Shown in pieces: positions 1-8,027 of a DNA stretch of 64,000 nucleotides. The stretch is from Campylobacter bilis. GTDB taxonomy: Bacteria; Campylobacterota; Campylobacteria; Campylobacterales; Campylobacteraceae. The first letter of the stretch is position 1. Every line of letters starts with the position of its first letter. A model generated the notes under the pieces. The model ran no database searches and was not told where the DNA came from. It saw nothing but the letters and a program-made list of their open reading frames with translations. A program made the translations under genes and the position numbers. The DNA is taken from contig NZ_WUED01000004.1 of NCBI RefSeq assembly GCF_016806695.1, positions 1 through 64,000 on the forward strand, in the 5' to 3' direction.

Positions 1-271
1 AAAGGAGTAAAAAGCATATTGTGGTCCACTAATTTGTGCCATAGCACAAGAACTTAGTAAGGATATGGTAGCTAAGGATAGGGCTAGTTTTTTAGAATTT
101 GGTTTTTTTGATTTTAAATTCTTTGAAGTTAAATTCTTTGATCTTAAATTATTTGTTTTTTTAAATCAGAGTATTTAGATTTTAAATACCCCCCCCCTCA
201 GAATTTTCATTAGATGATAAAGGATTTTTTAAAAACAAAGCATGATTAGAAGATGAAGTGTTTTTAGACAT
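1..271 (-). pseudogene. 5' end of a phase-variable autotransporter/haemagglutinin-like surface protein, out of frame
   Basis: Read on the reverse strand, the ATG at 271 has a good Shine-Dalgarno (AAAGGAAC) and opens MSKNTSSSNHALFLKNPLSS before entering a G9 tract (189-197), after which this frame stops. Farther down, another frame reads KPNSKKLALSLATISLLSSC and AMAQISGPQYAF, a long export signal of the kind seen on large Campylobacter autotransporter or haemagglutinin-like proteins. That frame joins the start only if the G tract gains one base and the A7 run at 153-159 also gains one base. The gene leaves the window at base 1, so its passenger domain cannot be judged. As sequenced it is off. 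The surface-protein assignment rests on the signal region alone. Confidence 0.55.
189..197 (-). repeat. Poly-G tract (G9 on reverse strand), contingency tract
   Basis: There are nine consecutive C on the plus strand, that is G9 in the coding sense of the surface-protein gene, about 25 codons after its start. G tracts of 8-10 are the usual slipped-strand phase-variation elements in Campylobacter. At nine the frame ends two codons later; at ten it stays open through LKSKYSDLKK. Confidence 0.8.
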
Positions 272-291
272 TAATGTTCCTTTGAAGCATT

Positions 292-299
292 CCCCCCCC
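292..299 (-). repeat. Second poly-G tract (G8 on reverse strand) in an upstream reading frame
   Basis: A second G8 tract lies upstream of the surface-protein start. It sits in a short reverse frame from an ATG at 321, with Shine-Dalgarno AAAGGAAC, that reads MKACNTLWGGNASKEH and stops in TAATG overlapping the ATG at 271. With nine G the upstream frame would fuse to MSKNTSS. The tract could therefore set the N-terminus or translational coupling of the same gene. Confidence 0.65.
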
Positions 300-400
300 A
301 GAGAGTATTGCAAGCTTTCATAAGTGTTCCTTTAAAGTAAGATAAAATATAAAAAATAATTATGTAATGATAAAATATATTGTTTTAAAAGGAGGTTAAA

Positions 401-502
401 ATGTATAAGGGTTTAAGAGAATTTTGCATTTTAAAATAGGTCAATAAATTATTTAAAAATTTTAGTAAAGTCAATAATGAAGTCAATAAAAAATATTTCT
501 AA
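401..502 (+). pseudogene. Remnant of a short element gene with an in-frame amber codon
   Basis: A strong Shine-Dalgarno (AAAAGGAGG) precedes ATG 401. The frame reads MYKGLREFCILK, TAG at 437-439, then VNKLFKNFSKVNNEVNKKYF to a TAA. The continuous coding-like composition after TAG suggests one gene with a nonsense mutation. Short coding-like scraps (for example ENLRQLKYFLKLN, about 515-555) follow in another frame up to about 580. I do not recognise the family. The stretch from 503 to 648 otherwise shows nothing I can name. Confidence 0.35.
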
Positions 503-648
503 TTACAGAAAATCTAAGACAATTAAAATACTTTCTAAAGCTTAACACAAGTACATTTAAAGACAAGAAAGAAAGTTAAAACAAGCTAAAACTAAGATAT
601 CTGGTTGCGTTAAAAAAAGGAAAAACTCAGTGTTAGATAGAAAATTTA

Positions 649-974
649 ATGGACTCTTATTTTGACTATACCAAAACTAATTTTCATATAAGTAAAATAA
701 ATGATAATCTTTATGGAGTTATAACCCGATTTTTATATGCACAAAAAAAGATGATTGCATAAAGCTTAGTGATGGGAGTGAAACCTTAAGAATGTTATCA
801 TTAAGGGGTTTAGATTTTGACTCTGAAGAAAGATTAAAAGACTTACAAGCCATTTTTTATGATTTTAATATACAAAAACAAAATGATGATTTGTTTATTT
901 TCTGTAAAGAAAATGAGCTTCAAGCAAGACAAGCTAATTTAATACAAGCATTTGTGTCTATAAATACAATATAA
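649..974 (+). pseudogene. DUF1828-like element protein, frameshifted
   Basis: The frame from ATG 649 reads MDSYFDYTKTNFHISKINDN and ends shortly after an A7 run at 743-749. One extra A would continue it into DDCIKLSDGSETLRMLSLRG and on to LIQAFVSINTI at 974, giving about 108 residues. The reconstructed order (N-terminal D-x-Y-x-D-Y, central LSDGSETL, then a glycine-aspartate turn, a predicted helix, and a C-terminal LIQAF) resembles DUF1828, small proteins of mobile elements with no settled function. This is recognition from memory. The lesion is a single base in a homopolymer. Confidence 0.45.
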
Positions 975-979
975 TTAAA

Positions 980-1632
980 ATGAAAAAACTTATAACACTA
1001 TTATTAAGTACTTTAGCATTAGTCGATTATACTCAATATGAGCCTAGCAAAGATTTTGCTAGGTATTTTAGTGAAGAAAACTGTTCCCAGGTTTTAAATA
1101 AATTTTTTTATTTAAATTGTTACGATTATAAACTCAAGGGCACTAAAGCCGTAGCTTATAAATTAGAAACTAAAAACTTACAAGGTGACCAAATAAAAAA
1201 CGCCCATGCTTTGAAGAAGACACAAGCATACCTAAAAAATACCGCAGCACATGGAGTGATTATAAAAACAGTGGTTATGATAGAGGACACACTGTTTCTA
1301 ATGCTTCAATGAGAAAAACTACGCAAGCACAAAGAAGCACCTTTTTAATGAATAATATCACCCCGCAAAACCCTCAAATCAATCAAAGAGTTTGGAGCAA
1401 GATTGAAAAAAGAGAAAGACAAATAGCCTTAAAACTTGGAAGTTTGGAAGTTTTAAATTTGGTTAATTATGATCGTATTCCCCAAAGGATACAAAACAAT
1501 ATAGCCATTCCTAGTTCTTATATTAAAATACTAAAAACTGATAGTTTTAAAGAGTGCTATGAAGTTCCAAACCATGAAGTTGATGATGAGAGTATAAAAA
1601 ATTATAAGTTTGATTGTGATAAAATACAATAG
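980..1632 (+). pseudogene. Secreted DNA/RNA non-specific endonuclease (Dns-like), frameshifted
   Basis: The first frame starts MKKLITLLLSTLALVDYTQY and matches the N-terminus of the intact nuclease at 29897-30550. It shifts at A6 (1195-1200); with A7 it would read KKRPCFEEDTSIPKKYRS, then the canonical active-site motif DRGH, then FLMNNITPQNPQINQRVW to the end. The reconstructed length of about 217 residues equals the chromosomal copy. Secreted DNases of this family are carried by Campylobacter integrated elements (CJIE1, 2 and 4), where they are known to inhibit natural transformation. This supports the mobile-element origin of the region. As sequenced, the protein lacks the catalytic half. 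Confidence 0.8.
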
Positions 1633-1655
1633 TTTTTTATAAAAAAGGATTTGTT

Positions 1656-2212
1656 ATGCTAACTTTAAATTCTATAAACTTGTATGAAGAAATGCTAAAG
1701 TATGAATTTATATGGAGTAGTGTTAAAAATTCTAGTCTAAAAAATTCAAAGATTTGAAAATAATACAACAAGACCTTATCTCTGAAAAAGAAAAGGGAAA
1801 AATACAAAATTTTCTTTTAAAACTAGACAAAAAAGACTTTTCAATTTTAACACAACACAATTATCAATTCCCAAAAAATTTAAAAAACACCTATATAAAA
1901 TTTCTTTATTATAAAGGTAATTTAGGAAGAATTATTAAAATTAGATAATAATTATCAAATATTTGATTGTTTTGATGTTAAAGATAATTTGATACCTGCA
2001 CACAATAATGGCTGTAGAAACCCTAATGATTTAAAAGAAAAAATAGTATTTTATCCTCCGTATTTTTTAACGAAGCTATAGTCTTAATAGATGATGTATT
2101 AACAACAGGTGGACATTTTAAAGCTTGCAAGAATATACTATTAGAAAGGCTAGATCCAAACATAAACATAATTGGACTATTTTTAGCAAAAACTCAACAT
2201 TATTATCAGTAG
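1656..2212 (+). pseudogene. Phosphoribosyltransferase-like (ComF/PRTase) protein, multiple frameshifts
   Basis: It starts at ATG 1656 behind AAAAAAGGATTT and reads MLTLNSINLYEEMLKYEFIW, breaks near 1750, continues in the frame at 1754 (KIIQQDLISEKEKGKIQNFL), breaks again near 1920, and ends with EAIVLIDDVLTTGGHFKACK (2072 on) and a stop at 2210. The V-L-I-D-D-V-L-T-T-G-G string is the PRPP-binding loop of type I phosphoribosyltransferases and is closest to the ComF/orphan PRTase group. At least three frame changes are needed. The N-terminal part has no clear family. The role in the element is unknown. Confidence 0.5.
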
Positions 2213-2277
2213 AATTTATTTCTTTATTAGTAATACAAGCAAGCTTTATGTTAGCTTATTTTAACAACAAGCTAACA

Positions 2278-2475
2278 TTAATAATCATAAGGAACTCTTG
2301 TTCCATATTTTCCTGTATAAGGATTTCTGTTGCCTTTAGTAGTACAATTATCGTATGTAGTATCATTAGGATTGCTTCTATAATGCGGTTCAACGTAAGT
2401 ACCGTCTTTCCTATAATACCCATTAACATACACATCAGCAAATGCACTAGTGCCTAAAATCCCTATTAAAAACAT
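2278..2475 (-). CDS. Small secreted protein with a KDGTYVxPHYR-type motif
   Basis: This is a 65-residue reverse ORF with a hydrophobic leader (MFLIGILGTSAFA) and a mature part containing VNGYYRKDGTYVEPHYRSNP and NRNPYTGKYGT. That pattern is shared by small exported proteins of unknown function in many proteobacteria. The start is doubtful: the good ribosome site (AAGGAACATTAA) serves an ATG at 2488, which leads into T6 and out of frame. One T fewer would give MKFLMFLIGILG. The N-terminus may therefore be damaged, leaving only a poorly served internal ATG. Confidence 0.5.
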   Translation of the reverse strand: MFLIGILGTSAFADVYVNGYYRKDGTYVEPHYRSNPNDTTYDNCTTKGNRNPYTGKYGTRVPYDY

Positions 2476-2691
2476 TAAAAAATTTCATTTAATGTTCCTT
2501 AAAAATATAAATTTTCATATTCCAAAACATTATTTTGTATTGGAAAATACATTATATCACAAGTATTTTTAAAAAAAATCTACATTTTTGGGATTATTTT
2601 TAAAAAGTTTAAAAAAATTTTAATAATTTACAGCACTATTTTTTAAAATTAAAAAAAGCTATATTTCATAAAAAATTTATAAGGAGAAAAA

Positions 2692-2850
2692 ATGGCGAAT
2701 GAAGCTTCGTATCAAAAACATTTTGATACAGCACAAGAATTAGCCCAGCTTGAGGTTATGCAAAAAGAGCTTGATCAAAGCAATGAGGCTATAAACTCAG
2801 AGTTTATAGAGGCTTTCATAGATGAAGTTGAACAAGACGAGGCCTTGTAA
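2692..2850 (+). CDS. Small acidic phage-region protein (52 aa)
   Basis: ATG 2692 follows a strong Shine-Dalgarno (AAGGAGAAAA). The product starts MANEASYQKHFDTAQELAQL, is acidic and predicted helical, and ends DEVEQDEAL. It lies immediately upstream of the two genes that lead into the capsid gene, all on the same strand, so it probably belongs to the phage head operon. I do not recognise a domain. Confidence 0.6.
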   Translation: MANEASYQKHFDTAQELAQLEVMQKELDQSNEAINSEFIEAFIDEVEQDEAL

Positions 2851-2883
2851 AATTTGTTTTTTGAAGACAAAAAAGGTTTTTTC

Positions 2884-3270
2884 ATGCACTATGAAAGACT
2901 AAAAAAAGATTATATAAACTCTCAAATGGTTCCTAAGATGAAAAAAATTGAAGAGCTTAGAGCTATCATACAGGATAAAGAAAGAGGGGGAAGGGTTTTT
3001 GCTATCAAGCAAGAATTTCAAAACAAACACCCTCAAATTAGCTTACAGGCTTTGGAAGATTTTTATATTAATGATCTTAGCAAAAGAAAACAAGATGAAC
3101 TTGCAAATATGGAACCTATGGAAGGTTTAACGAGGCTTTTAGAATTTTTTATGAAAGAAAATAATATAGAAAAACCTTCTTTGCCTCAAAAATATAATTC
3201 TGTTTATGCAGATGAGAGTATGAGTTTAAATGATGTAAGAAATCATGATTTACCTATGAATAGATACTAA
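2884..3270 (+). CDS. Phage head-region protein of unknown function, upstream of capsid gene
   Basis: This is a 128-residue soluble protein, MHYERLKKDYINSQMVPKMK at the start and SLNDVRNHDLPMNRY at the end, rich in charged helices. The ATG at 2884 is chosen over a TTG at 2854 because AAGG lies about nine bases before it. It ends nine bases before the capsid start. A helical protein just before a major capsid gene could be a scaffold or portal accessory, but that is position only. The frame is intact. Confidence 0.5.
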   Translation: MHYERLKKDYINSQMVPKMKKIEELRAIIQDKERGGRVFAIKQEFQNKHPQISLQALEDFYINDLSKRKQDELANMEPMEGLTRLLEFFMKENNIEKPSLPQKYNSVYADESMSLNDVRNHDLPMNRY

Positions 3271-3279
3271 GGAGAGAAA

Positions 3280-4066
3280 ATGGCATTAGATATTTCGGAT
3301 GAAAGACTTAGTCGCTGGGCAAGCGATCCACTTGTTTGTGTTGATATAGCAAATGATATAGAAAAATCTTATTTTAAAGAAAATCGCTTTTTGATTTTAG
3401 CGGGGCAAAAAAAGAGCAGAGGCATAATCACTAGGGTGATCAATGATCTTTCACCTTACAGCAGAGAAAAAATTAAAACAGGGCTTACTGGAAAAGGCGT
3501 AAGCGGTAATACTAATTTTGAATCAAATAGAGACACTCTTAATTTTTTAACCCATCAAATAGAGCCTGTTACTAAGGGCAATTCTTTGCAAAGTGAAAAC
3601 TTAGCTTATGAAAAAACTAAGGGGGATTGATTATATTAGAGAGGCAAGCGATAGTTTGCAAGACTGGATGAGTGATTTGGTACAAAAAATGATGGCAGCA
3701 ACCTTAGTAAATGATCTAACCAATGTAGTCATAGCCGATAAAACTAAAGGTTTTAAAGACAGTGCTAAAAGTGGGACTAAGGTAAAAGACTATGTAAAAA
3801 CCGAGCTTAAAAAAGGAGATGTTTTAAGTGTAAAAACCATAAAACATGCCATATCTATGGCTAAAAACGGAAGAACTTATGATAGTACAAGTGGTTTTAT
3901 CACTAAGCCTTTAGAGGTTAAAGTGGTTAATGAAGGTGGGTTTGAGTATAAAGATGAAGTCTATGTGCTTTTTATCAACTCTTTACAAGTAGAACAATTA
4001 AAAAATGATCCTGAATGGAAAGAAGCGCAAAAAATGGATAAAAGAGGGCAATGCTTTTATAAATGA
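3280..4066 (+). pseudogene. N4-gp56-family phage major capsid protein, frameshifted and truncated
   Basis: ATG 3280 has a good Shine-Dalgarno (AAGGAGAG). The first frame (MALDISDERLSRWASDPLVC ... ENLAYEKTKG) stops after G5 at 3621-3625; with G4 it would continue as IDYIREASDSLQDWMSDLVQ through VLFINSLQVEQLKNDPEWKE and AQKMDKRG. Family members combine a short N-terminal arm, a central helical part and, near the C-terminal end, an N-D-P-E-W-x-x-A-Q segment, as here. The usual C-terminal beta-rich tail is absent; the frame runs instead into a helical protein, suggesting an internal deletion. Capsid identity comes from motif memory, not a search. Confidence 0.6.
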
Positions 4067-5433
4067 GGCCAGTGAGTATTTTAAGAAAAAAATATGAAGA
4101 AGATTCTAAATTAGGCAAGTTTTTTGATAAATTTAGTAAGCTTTTTACTATGAAAAATCTAAGAGAAGCCCAGGGCAAACTTTTTAATCTTTTAAGAAGT
4201 TTTGATCAAGGAGCGATAATTTTATCTGAGATTGCTAAAAATAACGCTAAAGCGGGTGAGAAATTAAAACAAATTTTTAATTATTCTACCCAAAATTTAA
4301 AGGCTGAACTTTCAAGATTAGATCTTAATAAAGCTGAAATTAGCGATATTTTAAGAAGCTATGAAAGAGGAATTCTTAATGATTACGCTAGGATGGAGAA
4401 AGTTTTAAATTCTATTTATAAAAATGAAAAAATAAAACTTGATCCTAGGGTGTATGAAAATTTAAAAATAAAACTTATGGAGGAAAATTTAAAAGGAGCA
4501 GAAATTGATGAGTTCTTAAAAGAATTAAAAAATTCTTTATTTAGCCAAGAATTAAATTTTAAACAACTCAATAATGCGAAAAAATTTTTAAACTCTATGT
4601 TCAATCAAAGTCAAAATTATGGTTCTTATTTGAAAGGCCTTTTATCCAATCAGCTTAAAAAAACGCTATAGATGAAGGTATAGAGAAAATTTTTGCTAAA
4701 AATCCTAGCATGGCTGAAAAAGCAAATAGACTTTATAAACAAACTTTACAAGATTATGGCATTTTAAAAGAGCTTCAAAAAATGGATTTTTTCAAAACCG
4801 CAAAAGATCCCCAAGTAAGTGTAAAAGAAGTCGCTGACAGCATACTAAACGCCTCTAAATCTCAAAATGATGTTTTAGAAAATTTAGTGCTAAGTTAGAT
4901 GTTAAAAATATGGCTAGAATGGAGTTAAATATACTTCAAGAGGTATTTAATCAATTGCTTTATAAAAATGATAATCTTGAAGTGTTAAATAGCAAAGAAT
5001 TTTTTAAAAGATTAGAAAATGCTTCTTTTCACTCCAAAGAAGCTAAGGATTTTATCAATATCATCAAGAATTTCGATAGGGTTTTTGGCAATGATGCGAA
5101 CGTGGCTTCAAAAATAGGCGGATATAAAGGTGTGAGACTTGGAAACGGCTTTGCTACAAGCTTAGAAGGCGCGTATGACTACCAAAGAACGAAATTATTA
5201 CTTAATAATATCATAAGAAATTTACCTAATCCTTTTGGAATGATGGATGATATTATAGGCCAAGCTGCATTAAGATTTCATATACTTAATGTGCTTAAAA
5301 AAGCTATACTAGTGATGATTTTGTAAATTTAATGCAAGATGATATTAAAAAAATGCGTTTTACTTCAGAATCAAGATTAGCACTTGAGGAGTTTTTGAAA
5401 AAATTTAAAGAACTCAAAAAAGAGCTTTCATAG
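4063..5433 (+). pseudogene. Large helical phage virion/polyvalent-type protein remnant, multiple frameshifts
   Basis: Consecutive frames join into one long helical chain: KYEEDSKLGKFFDKFSKLFT (4090 on), NAIDEGIEKIFAKNPSMAEK (4665 on), SAKLDVKNMARMELNILQEV (4890 on), a glycine-rich stretch GGYKGVRLGNGFATSLEGAY (about 5119), and a tail YTSDDFVNLMQDDIKKMRFT ending at TAG 5431. The breaks lie at A7 (4086-4092), A7 (4657-4663), a T3 run near 4885 and A6 (5297-5302), each one base from restoring the frame. No start codon of its own is visible; it follows the capsid frame. Such long helical proteins lie near the heads of podovirus-like prophages as internal virion or polyvalent proteins. No catalytic motif is seen. 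Confidence 0.45.
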
Positions 5434-5491
5434 CTTAACAAAGTCTTGAAACTTTTATAAAGACTTGCTTTAATCATTTAAAGGAAATAAA

Positions 5492-5721
5492 ATGAGTGCT
5501 AAAGAAAAGTTGATTAAGCATTTGAAAAATAATCCTAAAATGTAGATTTTTCTGTGCTTAAAAACTTGCTTATTAATCATGGATATGAGTGTTTTAATAA
5601 GGGTGGGTCGCATTATCAATTTAGAAAAAAAGAATGTGAACTCATCACCATACCTTTTAAACGCCCTATAAAAATCATTTATGTTAAAATGGTTTTAAAA
5701 GCCTTAGAAGAGGAGGAGTAA
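5492..5721 (+). pseudogene. hicA: HicA-like toxin, frameshifted
   Basis: ATG 5492 follows AAAGGAAATAA. The frame reads MSAKEKLIKHLKNNPKM and stops. One extra A in the A4 run at 5537-5540 restores NVDFSVLKNLLINHGYECFN, then the G-G-S-H-Y motif with the catalytic histidine of HicA mRNA interferases, and ends VKMVLKALEEEE. The reconstructed size (about 76 residues) is normal for HicA. It lies one base before the hicB-like gene, the usual toxin-antitoxin order. The first 17 codons alone cannot make a toxin. Confidence 0.7.
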
Positions 5722-5722
5722 A

Positions 5723-6062
5723 ATGAAAGACTTAGAATATTATTTAAATTTACCTTATGAGATTATAGTTAAAAAATTAAGTGCCCAAGATGGAGGAGGG
5801 TATTTTGCAAGCTATAAAGATTTTCCTTATATCATGGGGGATGGAGAAAATGAGATAGAGGCTTTAAAAGATGTTAAAGAAGCTTTTAAAGGGCTATTTT
5901 GCTTACCTTAGAAAAGGGTGATTGTATAAAAGAACCTCAAAATTATGATGAAAAATACAAATTAATATAAGTTTTTCTAAGACTTTATTAGAAAAAATTG
6001 ATAAAATTAGTGATAATAGAAGCAAGTTTTTACAAGATTTAGCCATGAGGGCTTTAAATTGA
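5723..6062 (+). pseudogene. hicB: HicB-like antitoxin, frameshifted
   Basis: Starts one base after hicA (Shine-Dalgarno AGAGGAGGAG within hicA). The first 58 residues hold the HicB fold signature: GGGYFASYKDFPYIMGDGEN and IEALKDVKEAFKG. The frame then breaks near 5895 and again near 5962. Other frames supply TLEKGDCIKEPQNYDEKYK and a C-terminal ISFSKTLLEKIDKISDNRSK FLQDLAM, a ribbon-helix-helix-like DNA-binding tail. Both toxin and antitoxin are therefore broken, consistent with neutral loss of the pair. Confidence 0.65.
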
Positions 6063-6104
6063 ATAGCTTAGTGATAAATCAAGCTTAAAAATAAGAATTT
6101 TGCT

Positions 6105-8026
6105 TTATTCTTGCATTTGATCAATTTCTTTAAGTATTTTTAAAATTCTTGCACTTTCTTGTTCTTCATCCATGTATTCTTTATAAGCATTGTAAGATTG
6201 TTCTATTAACTCATCATAGGTTAGTAATCTGATTCTTTTAGCCTTAAGTGCATCTTGATCTTCTTTTTTCTTGTTTAAATCCTGCCAATCTCTTGGTAGT
6301 TTGCCGCATATAAAAATGCATTCAATTATTTCATTTTCTTTATTAATTAATTTTAACTTATCTTTTAAAGCCATTTTATATGTATCTAATTGACTTATAA
6401 TTTCTGGCAATGTTATATTCACGCTAGTTCTTTTAAGTTCAATGATAAGGTGTTCTCCTGCCGTTTTTCTATAATGAATATCTATTCTGCCTTTTTTTAT
6501 TTTATCGGACTCTTTTTCTGCTTGAACTTGGATTACTTCTTCCATTTGTGCATTTTGAGTACCTCTTTCCCATGAAGGATCAAGTAGCCATAAATTATCA
6601 AATATATGTTCTTGTAAAATCCTTTCTTTTTCATTATTTTGGATTTTTTCTTTTAAAGATTGTATGATTTTTAATTTTTGGCTAATTATGGTATAATAAA
6701 CCCCTACTTCAATATCTTTATAACTATTAAAGATCTCTAAAAAAGTCTCTAAATTATCGTTATTTATTTGGTTTAATGAGTGTAAGGCATGACGCATTTT
6801 CATGTTTTCAAATGCTAAAATTCCTTGTTTCATAAGGGTTATTTTATCTTTTTCTTCTTTTGCGATTTGGTTGATTTTTCCAAATAATTTATCTGCTTGT
6901 TTTTTTAAATTTTTATCTAAGCTATCATACCATTTTTTAATAGGTTGGTATTGTTGTGCTTCTTTTACTCCTATTTCTTCTTTAAATTTTTGTCTTTCAT
7001 GGCTGATAATACTGAGTTGTTTTTTTAAAAATCTTTTAAAAGAATGTATCTTTGATCATCTTCTTTGAGTTTTTGGCTATTAGACGTAGCTATGTCATCT
7101 AAAAAATCCTCATCTAAAAAATCAGCATGAATTTCGCCTATTAAAAATTTTGTATACAATCCTCCAATTCTAAATTCTGATAATATATCTTCTTGAGCAA
7201 CTTTTCCTCTTACAAGAATAGAAATTTTATTTAAATTTTCATTTCCATTATCTTCTTGTAATAATCCAGATTCTTGAGTATTGCCTATCCATCCGTTAAT
7301 TAAGTAATCATTATTTATATTATTTTGAAGCATTTTAGAACTTATGTTTTCTTTGCATAAAGTCAAAAATTTCTTACTTTTCTCTCCAAAATACCAAATA
7401 AAATCTAATTTTTTAAAATAATTTCTTTCTTCTAATCCAATTTCTTGTCCATTTACAATAACTTTAAAGGTGATATTATCTATAATCGAGAAGCGTCTTG
7501 CTAAATTCATTCTAATATTATCATATCTGATGCGTTCTCTTTTTAAATTTTCTAAAATTATAATAGTTCCTTGATCTTGTATTTGCATGGGTAATTGAGT
7601 ATTATCTAGTGCGATGGGCTCATATATTTTTTTTCACTGATTGCTTTTTTAATATCTTCAAGATCCATAATAAAAGCATTGCTTGATTGATTTGTTTTTT
7701 TACTAATAACAGTAATTTTATTAGCGATTGAAAATAAAGATAGTTTGCCTATTCCTTTTCTACCCATAACTTTTCTGCCATTTGGAGTTTGAGTAAAACT
7801 ATCATCTCTTTTTTTATAGCCAACATATAAGAATTTTTTATTAATGTCCTCTTCATTCATCCCAAAACCGTTGTCTATGATTTCTATTTTATGAGTATTA
7901 TAAATGTTCATTTTAACTTCTGTTGCATCTGCATCCCAAGAATTAGCAACAATTTCTGATAATACAGAGGGTAGGTTACTGTATAAATTAATTCCTAAAT
8001 GTTCGATTATTTAAACTAATTTTCAT
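6105..8026 (-). pseudogene. MORC/MutL-like GHKL ATPase fused to PD-(D/E)XK nuclease (restriction partner of dcm), frameshifted
   Basis: Read on the reverse strand, this about 640-residue protein starts one base after the dcm stop. GHKL motifs appear in order: EIVANSWDADATEV (motif I), IIDNGFGM (motif II) and GRKGIGKLSLFSIA (motif III). A middle region (NITFKVIVNGQEIGLEERNY) resembles the transducer domain, then a coiled-coil-rich segment, and a C-terminal nuclease with DIHY-x8-LIIELKR, a PD-(D/E)XK core. Breaks are at an A run near 8011 (one base too many), A8 near 7630, and T5 near 7030; each is one base. Prokaryotic MORC-like ATPases with nuclease tails occur next to cytosine methyltransferases in restriction-modification operons, matching this context. 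I infer ATP-dependent restriction in the ancestor. Confidence 0.65.
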
Positions 8027-8027
8027 T

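Noticed and set aside
602-609. TGGTTGCG as left attachment repeat
   Set aside because: Only eight bases match the tRNA-Met 3' end, which is expected by chance often enough in this length; no extended identity on either side.
2256-2447. Minus-strand 63-codon ORF in another frame
   Set aside because: Overlaps the small secreted protein in a different frame and has no signal, motif or ribosome site.
2125-2457. Plus-strand 110-codon ORF
   Set aside because: Antisense shadow of the small secreted protein at 2278-2475; no ribosome site and only overlaps the end of the broken PRTase-like gene in part of its length.
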